From JASJAR01 sp038530285 (GTDB lineage Bacteria > Pseudomonadota > Alphaproteobacteria > Rhodobacterales > Rhodobacteraceae), in assembly GCA_038530285.1 (NCBI GenBank), contig JBCBCY010000014.1, forward strand, positions 1-64,000: a stretch of 64,000 nucleotides of DNA. The letters are read 5' to 3'. Below, piece after piece: positions 26,420-34,200 of this stretch. The notes beneath the pieces were generated by a model. The model saw only the letters and a program-made list of their open reading frames with translations, was not told the DNA's origin and did not search any database. A program made the translations under genes and the position numbers. Every line of letters starts with the position of its first letter. Within the stretch, counting starts at the first letter, position 1.

Positions 26420-26433
26420 TTGATCTGAGTCAA
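26420..26433. promoter_or_regulatory. FnrL-like box upstream of ccoG
   Basis: TTGATCTGAGTCAA matches the FNR consensus TTGAT-N4-ATCAA in nine of ten positions (G for A in the right half). It lies 58 nt before the ccoG start and just outside the ccoP-ccoG cruciform sequence. Confidence 0.75.
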
Positions 26434-26435
26434 AC

Positions 26436-26500
26436 CCCGGCGCGGCAAAATCTTTCAAAGATTTTGGATGCGAAAATTCAAATTTTCGCGCGCGCCGGGG
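26436..26500. repeat. Nested perfect inverted repeats (three-stem junction) between ccoP and ccoG
   Basis: Three perfect stems nest in 65 nt. The outer stem is CCCCGGCGCG (26436-26445) with CGCGCCGGGG (26491-26500). Inside it are CAAAATCTTT/AAAGATTTTG (26446-26466, 1-nt loop) and GCGAAAATT/AATTTTCGC (26470-26489, 2-nt loop). The fold would be the same on both strands. It lies directly behind ccoP and may be its terminator or an RNA-processing barrier (inference). Confidence 0.75.
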
Positions 26501-26506
26501 GCAGGG

Positions 26507-27367
26507 TTATTCGCCGCCGCCCAAGCTGTGGACATAGATGGACACGGCGCGGACATCTGCTTCGGAAAGGCGCTGGCCCCAGGCGGGCATGACACCAAAG
26601 CGCGCGTTATAGATGCTTTCGGTGATGCTCTCGGTGTCGCCGCCGTAAAGCCAGATCGCATCGGCAAGGTTCGGCGCGCCGATCGATGTATCGCCAAGAC
26701 CCGCATCGCCGTGACAGGCCGCGCAATTGTCGGCCCAGATACCCGCTGCAACAGGGTCTGGTTCGGCCCCGGTCGACAGCCCCTGCACATGGGCCACCAT
26801 CAGGCTGATTTCCTCATCCGTCAGGATCTCATCGCGGCCGTAAGCCGGCATTTCCGACCAATGGGCGTCGAAGTCGGTCTCATTTCGGATGCCGTGGCGC
26901 ACGGTATAGGCGATCTGTTCCAGTTCGCCGCCCCAAAGCCAGTCATTGTCCAGAAGGTTGGGATACCCGATAAAGCCCGCCGCGCCCGATCCGTGACATT
27001 GGCTGCATTGGGCACGAAACACCGCAGCCCCGCGCGCCGCACCATAGCGGTGGATGTCATCGCTGGGCAAAAGCGCGCCAAGGTCGGCACTGACCAATTG
27101 TTCGACCAGCCCGGCGTTCTGGGCTTCATGCACCTCAATCTGTTCGGCGACCTCGGCGCGGGTGGAATAGCCCAAAAGCCCTGCTGTGGCGCCCGAAATC
27201 AGGGGCCAGGCGGGAAAGGCGATGGTGTAGCCGATCCCCCAGACGATGGTGGCGTAAAAGGTCCAGAGCCACCAGCGCGGCAAAGGCGTGTTGAGTTCCT
27301 CGATGCCGTCATAGCTGTGGCCAACGGTGGTCTGGCCCGTGGCTTCGTCAAAGCGTTCTTCAGCCAT
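26507..27367 (-). CDS. ccoP: Cbb3-type cytochrome c oxidase diheme subunit CcoP
   Basis: 286 residues: an N-terminal domain with the PLPRWWLWTFYATIVWGIGY membrane segment and two cytochrome c domains with CSQCH and CAACH heme sites, each followed by a Met-bearing loop (MPAYG, MPAWG). It passes electrons from soluble cytochrome c to CcoO/CcoN. The Met at 27367 was taken as start because MAEERFDEATGQ begins the conserved N-terminus. It overlaps ccoQ by 8 nt. Confidence 0.94.
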   Translation of the reverse strand: MAEERFDEATGQTTVGHSYDGIEELNTPLPRWWLWTFYATIVWGIGYTIAFPAWPLISGATAGLLGYSTRAEVAEQIEVHEAQNAGLVEQLVSADLGALLPSDDIHRYGAARGAAVFRAQCSQCHGSGAAGFIGYPNLLDNDWLWGGELEQIAYTVRHGIRNETDFDAHWSEMPAYGRDEILTDEEISLMVAHVQGLSTGAEPDPVAAGIWADNCAACHGDAGLGDTSIGAPNLADAIWLYGGDTESITESIYNARFGVMPAWGQRLSEADVRAVSIYVHSLGGGE

Positions 27368-27554
27368 GGTGCGTTCCTTTCGGATCGGTCGTTTCGGTGT
27401 CTTGAGTGTCGCGGAATGGAATGCCGGAGGCGTCTTTGCTGCCCTTTTTCTGGGCCGGCAGGCACAGCCAGAGGATCGTTCCGACAAAGAAGCTGAACAT
27501 GGCCAGAAGGAACCAGCTGTCGGCGAATTCGCGCAGGATTGAATAGGTGTCCAT
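27360..27554 (-). CDS. ccoQ: Cbb3-type oxidase small subunit CcoQ
   Basis: A 64-residue protein with one membrane helix (SWFLLAMFSFFVGTILWLCLP) and a charged tail. Its position between ccoO and ccoP identifies it as CcoQ, which stabilises the complex. The gene is 9 nt downstream of ccoO. Confidence 0.9.
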   Translation of the reverse strand: MDTYSILREFADSWFLLAMFSFFVGTILWLCLPAQKKGSKDASGIPFRDTQDTETTDPKGTHHG

Positions 27555-27563
27555 CTGTCCCTC

Positions 27564-28289
27564 CTAGCGGCTGTCGTCCGGCACGAAGGTCGAAAAATCA
27601 ACCATCGTTCCAAGGACTTGCATGTAAGCGATCAGGGCATCCATTTCGGTGAGCTCGGGCTGGCCATCGAAGTTGCCGACCGCGGCACCGGGGTAGCGGT
27701 CTTGCACCGCATCCCAGTCGCCGTCGGGATCGGCCTGCGCCCTGAGATCAGTACTGGCCGCTTCGATCTGGTCGTCGGTGTAGGGCACGCCGACGATCCG
27801 GTGGGTGCTCAAGAGCGCTTCAATCCCGTCATCATCGAGGGTGGCGTTCAGCAAAAAACCGTACTTCGGCATGATGCTTTCGGGCACGACCGATTGCGGA
27901 TCGGTGAAGTGATCAAGATGCCAGGCGTCCGAATACCGCCCGCCCACGCGCGCCAGATCCGGTCCGGTGCGTTTGGACCCCCACAAGAACGGGTGATCGT
28001 ATTTCGATTCCGCCGCCAGCGAGTAATGGCCGTAGCGTTCAACCTCGTCGCGCATGGGCCGGATCATCTGGCTGTGGCAGACATAGCAGCCTTCGCGCAT
28101 GTAGATGTCGCGACCCGTAAGCTCCAGCGGCGAGTAGGGTCGCACGCCTTCCACATCCTCGATCGTGTTTTCGAGCCAGAAGAGCGGTGCGATTTCCACG
28201 ATCCCGCCGATGGTGACCACCAGAAGCGAGCTGACCAGCAAAAGCGTGGGGCTGCGCTCAAGAATGGCGTGTTTGTCGATAAATGCCAT
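27564..28289 (-). CDS. ccoO: Cbb3-type cytochrome c oxidase monoheme subunit CcoO
   Basis: 241 residues. The N-terminal anchor (LLLVSSLLVVTIGGIVEIAP) is followed by a periplasmic cytochrome c domain with heme site REGCYVCHSQMIRP; the axial Met is probably in the MPKYGFLL segment. The TGRDIYMREGCYVCHS wording is classical CcoO. It lies 11 nt after ccoN. Confidence 0.95.
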   Translation of the reverse strand: MAFIDKHAILERSPTLLLVSSLLVVTIGGIVEIAPLFWLENTIEDVEGVRPYSPLELTGRDIYMREGCYVCHSQMIRPMRDEVERYGHYSLAAESKYDHPFLWGSKRTGPDLARVGGRYSDAWHLDHFTDPQSVVPESIMPKYGFLLNATLDDDGIEALLSTHRIVGVPYTDDQIEAASTDLRAQADPDGDWDAVQDRYPGAAVGNFDGQPELTEMDALIAYMQVLGTMVDFSTFVPDDSR

Positions 28290-28300
28290 TGTCTTGGCTC

Positions 28301-29923
28301 CTATTCAGCGGGCGTTGCGTGGGGTTCAACCTGGGTGATCTCGGCCACGCGCTGGGTGCGGGGGGCATGGCCGCGGATGGTCATGTACATGTTCCAGCAC
28401 ATGATCCCGGCACCCGACAGGAACAGGACCCCGCCCAGTCCACGCACTACATACATCGGGAACTTGGCGGACACGGTGTCGGCGAAGGAGTTCACCAAAA
28501 AGCCCTGGTCGTCGACCTCGCGCCACATCAGGCCTTCCATGATGCCGGTGACCCACATCGAGGCGGCGTAAAGAACGATGCCGATCATCGCGAGCCAGAA
28601 GTGCCAGTTCATCGCCGCGACCGAATACATCCGGGCCCGGCCCCAAAGGCGCGGTGTCAGGAAGTAGAGGCAGGCGAAGGTGATCATGCCGTTCCAGCCA
28701 AGGGCGCCGGAATGGACGTGGCCGATGGTCCAGTCGGTGTAGTGCGACAGCGAGTTCACCGCGCGGATCGACATCATCGGGCCTTCGAAGGTGGACATGC
28801 CGTAAAAGGCAAGGCTGGCCACGAAGAAGCGGATGATCGGGTCGGTGCGGATCTTGTCCCAGGCACCGTTCAAGGTCATCAGGCCGTTGATCATGCCGCC
28901 CCAGCTGGGCATCCACAGGATGATCGAAAACACCATGCCCAGGGTCGAGGCCCAATCGGGCAGCGCGGTGTAATGCAGGTGGTGCGGCCCGGCCCAGATA
29001 TACAAGAAGATCAGTGCCCAGAAGTGAATGATCGACAACCGGTAGCTGTAGACCGGGCGGCCGGCCTGTTTCGGGACGAAGTAGTACATCATCCCCAGGA
29101 ACCCGGCCGTCAGGAAGAAGCCCACCGCGTTGTGGCCGTACCACCACTGGGTCATCGCGTCTTGCACACCTGCGAACAGCTGCACCGACTTTGACCCCCA
29201 GATGCTGACCGGGACGGCCAGGTTATTGACGATATGCAACATCGCAACGGTCACGATGAAGGCCAGGAAGAACCAGTTGGCCACATAGATATGCCGCTCT
29301 TTGCGGGTCATGATCGTGCCGAGGAAGACCAGCAAGTAGGCCACCCAGACCACGGTCAGCCAAAGGTCCACGTACCATTCGGGTTCGGCGTATTCCTTCG
29401 ACTGGGTGACACCCAGCAAATACCCTGTGGCCGCCAGCACGATAAAGAGCTGATAGCCCCAGAAGACAAACCAGGCCAGGTTGCCGCCGAACAGGCGCAC
29501 CCGGCTGGTGCGCTGGACGATATAAAACGATGTGCACAACAGCGCGTTGCCGCCGAAGGCGAAGATCACCGCCGATGTGTGCAGCGGGCGAAGCCGTCCG
29601 AAGTTGGCATAGCCTTGCGCCCATTCGAAGTTGAGCTGTGGGAACGCCAGTTGGAAAGCGATGATCACGCCCACCAGAAAGCCCGCCATGCCCCAAAACG
29701 CGGTCGCGATGACGCCCGCGCGGATCACGTCGTCTTTGTACTCATCAACGGGTTGAAGAGTGGCGGGGGTATCGAACCGACGGAGCTGCCAGATGAACAT
29801 GCCGGCTGCGACCAGCATGATGATCGCGGCATGAACACGGTAGGCCATGTCATTGCCTTGGTCGGCGGCAAAGGCCGCGACCAGTGCGATCACTCCCAGA
29901 AGGGTTAACTTGAAGACTTTCAT
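28301..29923 (-). CDS. ccoN: Cbb3-type cytochrome c oxidase catalytic subunit CcoN
   Basis: 540 residues with about 12 membrane helices and the heme/copper histidine framework of heme-copper oxidase subunit I (HTSAVIFAFGGNALL, WWYGHNAVGFFLT, AGPHHLHYTALP, GHVHSGALGWNG). It reduces oxygen at the binuclear centre with high affinity, the main terminal oxidase at low oxygen. AAGGAG precedes the ATG. A perfect FnrL box lies 81 nt upstream. It starts the ccoNOQP operon. Confidence 0.96.
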   Translation of the reverse strand: MKVFKLTLLGVIALVAAFAADQGNDMAYRVHAAIIMLVAAGMFIWQLRRFDTPATLQPVDEYKDDVIRAGVIATAFWGMAGFLVGVIIAFQLAFPQLNFEWAQGYANFGRLRPLHTSAVIFAFGGNALLCTSFYIVQRTSRVRLFGGNLAWFVFWGYQLFIVLAATGYLLGVTQSKEYAEPEWYVDLWLTVVWVAYLLVFLGTIMTRKERHIYVANWFFLAFIVTVAMLHIVNNLAVPVSIWGSKSVQLFAGVQDAMTQWWYGHNAVGFFLTAGFLGMMYYFVPKQAGRPVYSYRLSIIHFWALIFLYIWAGPHHLHYTALPDWASTLGMVFSIILWMPSWGGMINGLMTLNGAWDKIRTDPIIRFFVASLAFYGMSTFEGPMMSIRAVNSLSHYTDWTIGHVHSGALGWNGMITFACLYFLTPRLWGRARMYSVAAMNWHFWLAMIGIVLYAASMWVTGIMEGLMWREVDDQGFLVNSFADTVSAKFPMYVVRGLGGVLFLSGAGIMCWNMYMTIRGHAPRTQRVAEITQVEPHATPAE

Positions 29924-30003
29924 TTGGCTCTCGGCTCCTTGGGATGTTCAGAGCGTATTCGTGCGATTTTCATGAAGCCTAGCGGTGTTCTGGACCCGCG
30001 ACG

Positions 30004-30017
30004 TTGATCTGCATCAA
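30004..30017. promoter_or_regulatory. FnrL box upstream of ccoN
   Basis: TTGATCTGCATCAA, a perfect TTGAT-N4-ATCAA site 81 nt upstream of the ccoN start, in a position suited to activation under low oxygen. Confidence 0.88.
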
Positions 30018-30028
30018 GAATCTGGGGC

Positions 30029-30436
30029 TTAGCGCAGCACATGGACGGCGGCGTTGGCGTGGCGCACCACCCAGGCCGCAGTCGATCCAAGGATAATGTC
30101 GGACATGACCGGGCGGTGCGACGCCATCACGATGCAATCTGTTGCGTTCTGTTCGGCCCAGTCCACAATGCTGCGGCCCACGGCGCCTGACAAAAGGGAG
30201 GTGTTTTCAACCCCAAGCTCTTCAGCGGCGGCTTCGAGCCGTGCCTTGGCGTTCTTCTTTATCTGCTCGCCCACGCCGGCCTCGACGAAAGCCTCTGCCG
30301 CGTTGGGCAGGGGTTCAACAACATTCAGAAGTGTGAGCCGTCCACCGTCTGAAAGCAAAGCCTTGGCAACCTCGACGGCACGTTTGGTGTTGCCGGGGCC
30401 GCCGATTTCGACAGGCAGTAAGATGTGATTGTACAT
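30029..30436 (-). CDS. uspA: Universal stress protein (UspA family)
   Basis: 135 residues, one Usp domain: HILLPVEIGGPGN at the N-terminus and a C-terminal GSTAAWVVRHANAAVHVLR. The usual G-2X-G-9X-G(S/T) ATP motif is only partly kept (SHRPVMSDIILGSTAAWVV), so ATP binding is uncertain. GGAGGG supports the Met at 30436 over one four codons earlier. Its own FnrL box at 30493-30506 makes it part of the low-oxygen regulon. Confidence 0.85.
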   Translation of the reverse strand: MYNHILLPVEIGGPGNTKRAVEVAKALLSDGGRLTLLNVVEPLPNAAEAFVEAGVGEQIKKNAKARLEAAAEELGVENTSLLSGAVGRSIVDWAEQNATDCIVMASHRPVMSDIILGSTAAWVVRHANAAVHVLR

Positions 30437-30492
30437 AGGACCCTCCATTTCCCGAATGGGTGGAGGATGAGCATCAAGATGCGGTTTTGTCC

Positions 30493-30506
30493 TTGATTCA
30501 GATCAA
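30493..30506. promoter_or_regulatory. FnrL box upstream of uspA
   Basis: TTGATTCAGATCAA, a perfect FNR-type palindrome 57 nt upstream of the uspA start and just behind the fnrL stop. Confidence 0.87.
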
Positions 30507-30519
30507 CGGCCGGACGCGG

Positions 30520-31248
30520 TCAGAACAGGACGTCCCCGTCGGCATCATCGCCCGTGGCGTCCTGCAAGGCAGCCATATTGCTGATCGTAAAGTGCTTGCG
30601 ATCTGAAAAACTGATGACACCCTCTTTTTTGAGGACCGTCAGTTGGCGGCTGACGGTTTCCAGGGTCAGGCCCAGAAAATCGGCAATTTCTTCGCGGGTG
30701 AGCGGCAGCGCATGAAGGGCGGCTTCCTGACCGGGGTTGGTGCTGCGCCGAATGACCATTTCAAGGAAGGTGGCGATCTTTTCGCGCGCGGTCTTGCGCC
30801 CCAAAAGCACCATCCATTCGCGTGCGGCGTTCAATTCATCAAGTGCCATTTCCAGCATGCGCTGGGCCACGTGGGGGACTTCTTCGACAAGCTTTTCGAA
30901 GGGCTTGCGTTCAAACCGGCAGACGGTCACCTCGGTCACGGCATTGACGTCAAACTCTATCTGTTCGCGGCCAGGCCGACCCAGAAAATCCGACGGCAAC
31001 AAAAGGCCGACCATTTGCGTGCGGCCATCTTCCAGCGACCGCGACAGCGATGCGATGCCCGACACGATCGATGAAAAATGAGTAAGATCGTCGCCGCGCC
31101 AGCCGATGGGCTGGCCCGCATCGAAGGTCTTGTAGCTTTTGATCTGGCTCAGCAGGTCGAGTTCGGTCTCATCGCAGCGCGCGCAAATGGCCCGGTGCCG
31201 GATCGGGCATGAGCTGCATTGCATATGTTCGTTGAAAACGATGGACAT
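30520..31248 (-). CDS. fnrL: Oxygen-sensing Crp/Fnr-type regulator FnrL
   Basis: 242 residues. N-terminal cysteines 11, 14, 22 and 25 (MQCSSCPIRHRAICARC) are set to hold the oxygen-labile [4Fe-4S] cluster together with a further internal Cys. A cyclic-nucleotide-like beta roll follows, then a helix-turn-helix with recognition helix LTLETVSRQLTVLKKEG; its E--SR pattern reads TTGAT half-sites. It activates the cco, hemN and uspA promoters seen nearby and shares a box with hemN at 31252-31265, so it is likely autoregulated. Confidence 0.94.
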   Translation of the reverse strand: MSIVFNEHMQCSSCPIRHRAICARCDETELDLLSQIKSYKTFDAGQPIGWRGDDLTHFSSIVSGIASLSRSLEDGRTQMVGLLLPSDFLGRPGREQIEFDVNAVTEVTVCRFERKPFEKLVEEVPHVAQRMLEMALDELNAAREWMVLLGRKTAREKIATFLEMVIRRSTNPGQEAALHALPLTREEIADFLGLTLETVSRQLTVLKKEGVISFSDRKHFTISNMAALQDATGDDADGDVLF

Positions 31249-31251
31249 CCG

Positions 31252-31265
31252 TTGATCTAGATCAA
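31252..31265. promoter_or_regulatory. FnrL box between fnrL and hemN
   Basis: TTGATCTAGATCAA, a perfect and fully palindromic FNR site. It lies 3 nt from the fnrL start and 34 nt from the hemN start: a position that would block fnrL transcription when occupied and that is close to the hemN promoter. Confidence 0.88.
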
Positions 31266-31299
31266 AGCCTCTTCACTGGAAACACTTTAGCCATGAATT

Positions 31300-32655
31300 A
31301 TGGAATACGAAAGCACGCTCAGCGAGTACGGTCTTTTTGACGCGATGGTCCCGCGGTACACGAGCTTTCCGCCCGCCAATCGGTTCCAGCCAGAGATCGG
31401 CCGCCGCCGCCAGGTCCAGTGGCTTGAAACCCTGCCGCCAGACGATCCGGTCTCGGTTTACGTTCACATCCCGTTTTGTCGCCGACTCTGTTGGTTCTGC
31501 GCCTGCAGGACCCAAGGCACCAAGACGCGCAGGCCCATGTCAGAATACCTCGATGATGTGATCACCGAGATCGAGACGGTGAAAGCGCTTGCGCCGGACC
31601 GCCTGCCGATGGCGCGGTTGCATCTGGGCGGCGGGACGCCGACCTTCTTGTCGCCCCGTGACATGGAACGGCTGCTGGCGGCCCTTTTCAATGCTTTTCC
31701 AACCAGCGCGGACTTTGAGTTTTCCGTTGAGATCGACCCGACCGAGGCGCCCCAAACGGTGCTGGACGTTCTGTCAGAACACAATATGACGCGGGCCAGC
31801 ATCGGCGTGCAGGACTTTGACGCGCGCGTCCAAGAGGCGATCGGACGCCGACAAACCTATAAGCAAACCGCCGAGGTGGTCGAACGTGTCAGATCCGGGG
31901 GGGTGAACAGCCTGAACATTGATCTGCTTTACGGGCTTCCCTACCAGACCCAAACGTCGCTTTTGGCGACCGTGGATATGGTGACGTCGCTCAAACCGGA
32001 TCGGTTGGCGCTGTATGGCTATGCGCATGTGCCGCATATGTCCAAACGCCAGGTCATGATCCCCAGCGATGAACTGCCTGATGCGCGACAGCGGTACGCG
32101 AGCGCACGCCTGGCCCATGATCATCTGGTCGAAGGCGGCTATCTGCCCCTTGGGATCGATCACTTTGCCTTGCCGAGCGATACGCTCGCACAGGCCGCAA
32201 AAACCGGGTCGATGCGTCGGAACTTTCAGGGCTATTCGGCCGACCCTTGCGCGACGCTTTTGGGGTTCGGGGCGTCGGCCATTTCCACCTATCCGTCGGG
32301 ATACAGCCAGAACGTGCCGTCAACGGCCGGTTACCGCCAACAGATCCAGACAACCGGGCGGGCTGCCCACAAAGGCTACGTGCTGTCCCACGATGATGCG
32401 ATCCTGGCAGAACTCATCAATTCGATCATGTGCGACGGTAAAATCGCGACCTTAAAGGTCAAACGGCAGCATCCGCGCGACGGTGCCCGGATCGACGCGC
32501 TGGTTCAAAACCTTGCCCTGACGTTTCCCAAAGCTGTGGAACGCATCGGTGAAGATCTACGCATTTTGCCGCAATATCTGGCCCTTGCGCGGGTGATGGC
32601 CGCCCATCTTGATCAAGAGCTTTCGAAAGAACATCGCCACTCGCTGGCGATATGA
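31300..32655 (+). CDS. hemN: Oxygen-independent coproporphyrinogen III oxidase (HemN)
   Basis: 451 residues, radical-SAM family. The cluster motif is VYVHIPFCRRLCWFCACR (Cys60, Cys64, Cys67), with the GGGTP SAM-binding stretch after it (LHLGGGTPTFLS). The C-terminal HemN domain is complete. It makes protoporphyrinogen IX without oxygen, supporting heme supply for the cbb3 oxidase at low oxygen. It is divergent from fnrL across an FnrL box. Confidence 0.94.
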   Translation: MEYESTLSEYGLFDAMVPRYTSFPPANRFQPEIGRRRQVQWLETLPPDDPVSVYVHIPFCRRLCWFCACRTQGTKTRRPMSEYLDDVITEIETVKALAPDRLPMARLHLGGGTPTFLSPRDMERLLAALFNAFPTSADFEFSVEIDPTEAPQTVLDVLSEHNMTRASIGVQDFDARVQEAIGRRQTYKQTAEVVERVRSGGVNSLNIDLLYGLPYQTQTSLLATVDMVTSLKPDRLALYGYAHVPHMSKRQVMIPSDELPDARQRYASARLAHDHLVEGGYLPLGIDHFALPSDTLAQAAKTGSMRRNFQGYSADPCATLLGFGASAISTYPSGYSQNVPSTAGYRQQIQTTGRAAHKGYVLSHDDAILAELINSIMCDGKIATLKVKRQHPRDGARIDALVQNLALTFPKAVERIGEDLRILPQYLALARVMAAHLDQELSKEHRHSLAI

Positions 32656-32870
32656 GGGTGGGTCCGGGCTGCGTTCTTTGGCAAAAAGAACGCACCCCTC
32701 AAGAAACACATTTTTTCCAAAATGATACGCTGTGCCGCGATCTGGCCACATTCTCGACGAGAATTCCGCCAAATCTTTGCTGACACTGATCGTTACCAAC
32801 CACTCTTTACCGCCCGGACCAATCTAGGACGACAAACCAAACACCGCTCGGTTCAACCGCCTTGATTGAA

Positions 32871-32906
32871 GGGGGGTCGCTTTAAAAAGGCGGCCCCCCA
32901 TCTTTT
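32871..32906 (+). terminator. Rho-independent terminator downstream of hemN
   Basis: GGGGGGTCGC (32871-32880) pairs with GCGGCCCCCC (32890-32899) with one G-T wobble and is followed by a run of five T (32902-32906). It is about 215 nt after the hemN stop on the same strand. Confidence 0.6.
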
Positions 32907-32913
32907 TGGGTAA

Positions 32914-32942
32914 TTGCTGCCGACCCTCAACTTCGGCAGCAA
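32914..32942. repeat. Ten-base hairpin behind the terminator
   Basis: TTGCTGCCGA (32914-32923) and TCGGCAGCAA (32933-32942) are perfect inverted repeats with a 9-nt loop. No T-run follows. The function is unknown; it may be the end of a decayed element. Confidence 0.5.
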
Positions 32943-33083
32943 CCCGACCCACCACATACAACAGACCAAAAACCGTCTTGGCACTCATCACTCGCAACTT
33001 TTGGTGGGTACGAATTACCCTTTGGTTGTCCCACACCGCGCGCTTTGTCTCAACGTACTCAAAAGTGCAGTTTGCACGCTTTT

Positions 33084-33239
33084 GAAGAGACAATAGGCGT
33101 AGATGTCGCGAAACTGTTCATGCAAAGCGCGCCAAACGGGCGGTTCCGCGCCCGGATTGGTCGTGTGGAGGTGTGTGCCTTCACCGCGCTGGTCCGCCAG
33201 TTGAACCCTGCGGGGTCGCCTTGCGGATCGGTTGAATAA
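33084..33239 (+). pseudogene. IS110-family transposase N-terminal remnant
   Basis: The translated stretch EETIGVDVAKLFMQSAPNGR then FRARIGRVEVCAFTALVRQL has the look of the start of an IS110 (DEDD) transposase: GVDVAK with the first catalytic Asp, then an R-F--L---L--L segment. It stops at 33239 and no further transposase domain follows, so it is a fragment. The match is by eye and short. Confidence 0.4.
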
Positions 33240-33314
33240 GGTCAAATGGCCCTGCGATAGCCAAAATTTTGCCCCTCAGAAGCGATGAAATACCGGTGAG
33301 TTTCCGGAGATTTC

Positions 33315-33626
33315 ATGCTCACATTTACCCAAGACTGGATCATGACAGACGCCGTCGTCATGGAACATGCGTGCTGCGGCGGGCTGGACGTTTTCGCCGA
33401 AGCGCGCGCGACCTGTGTTCTTGCGGCGGCGCTGTTGCGGCGTGGCTTTGACCCCGACACGAAGGTCGAATTGTTGCGTGCTGACCCCTGGCTTTTTCCC
33501 GCACCCCACCGGATCGGCGGCGTGTCTTTGGCCACAATCAGCGCAATCGACTTCTTTCAGACCTGCCCAAGCGGGCTAAGGCGCGATCTTGCACTATTTG
33601 AAGACGTCGAAAGAACCGGAATTTAA
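33315..33626 (+). CDS. Small hypothetical protein
   Basis: 103 residues, with CCGG preceded by EHA near residue 19 and further cysteines at about 34 and 84. CCGGAG lies 5-6 nt before the ATG, and the third positions are G/C rich. The stop overlaps the stop of the convergent LuxR-like gene by 4 nt. I do not recognise the family; there is no signal peptide and no clear membrane helix. A Met ten codons in is an alternative start. Confidence 0.5.
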   Translation: MLTFTQDWIMTDAVVMEHACCGGLDVFAEARATCVLAAALLRRGFDPDTKVELLRADPWLFPAPHRIGGVSLATISAIDFFQTCPSGLRRDLALFEDVERTGI

Positions 33627-34114
33627 AGCGGCGTGACGCTGGCAAACGATCCCACGATCCGCTGCATCAGCACATCGTCCGGCGATCCAGGTTCGGTGTC
33701 CTTCGTCGCGGTATGCAGGTTCTCAAGTGCGGCGGTCAAATCTGCGATCGTGGCGTCATCGAATTCGCCAGTGGGCGAAGCGAAACTTCCAAGCGATCGC
33801 GACCCGTTGGGCGCAATGGCCACCGACACGCCAAACTTCAAACCAAAGGTCGCGGCGGCATCGATCACGCCCGCCTCGTCGCTGTTTTTCAGAACCGACC
33901 AGCGGATGAACCCGGTGTTTTCAAGGCCCCAACGCACGGTCGGATCGGCCAGCAGCAATCCACGTTTGGAATATTCCTCCATCCAGGGTTTGGGGTAGGT
34001 CTGGATGATGTATTTTGAGGTCGTAAAGGCCAGATGTAGCCCAATTGCGAACCCCGACGGACTCTGGTCTTGCATCCGGGCGAGGTTCGCCTCTACTTCT
34101 TCTTTGAATTCCAT
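33623..34114 (-). CDS. LuxR-type autoinducer-binding protein without a DNA-binding domain
   Basis: 163 residues consisting only of the autoinducer-binding fold: SPSGFAIGLHLAFTTSKYII, YPKPWMEEYSKRGLLLADPT, WSVLKNSD and FGLKFGVSVAIAPNGSRSLGSFA correspond to the conserved ligand-pocket Y/W/D positions of LuxR proteins. The C-terminus stops at about where the HTH begins, with a normal stop codon rather than a frameshift. Such proteins can act as ligand sinks or as inhibitors that form mixed dimers (TrlR of Agrobacterium is the known precedent). The start at 34114 was preferred over an upstream in-frame start at 34174. It is divergent from the full-length LuxR gene. Confidence 0.78.
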   Translation of the reverse strand: MEFKEEVEANLARMQDQSPSGFAIGLHLAFTTSKYIIQTYPKPWMEEYSKRGLLLADPTVRWGLENTGFIRWSVLKNSDEAGVIDAAATFGLKFGVSVAIAPNGSRSLGSFASPTGEFDDATIADLTAALENLHTATKDTEPGSPDDVLMQRIVGSFASVTPL

Positions 34115-34200
34115 AGTGGATTTTAACCGTCTAGATTTTGATCTTCGACCGATTTTCCGGCCTCTCCCCAACATATGCGACGCTCTGAGCGTTCGGCAAC

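Larger units (their letters stand above)
32656..33314. other. Non-coding stretch with hairpins and a transposase remnant
   Basis: This 659-nt gap has no intact gene. It contains a terminator-like hairpin (32871-32906), a second hairpin (32914-32942) and a short open frame resembling the N-terminus of an IS110 transposase. Third-position bias is weak, and local A+T is higher than in flanking genes. It separates the conserved cco/fnrL/hemN block from the quorum-sensing genes. Confidence 0.6.

Noticed and set aside
32824..33093. An 89-residue minus-strand frame in the gap behind hemN
   Set aside because: It runs through the terminator hairpin and the second hairpin and has no codon bias or known motif.
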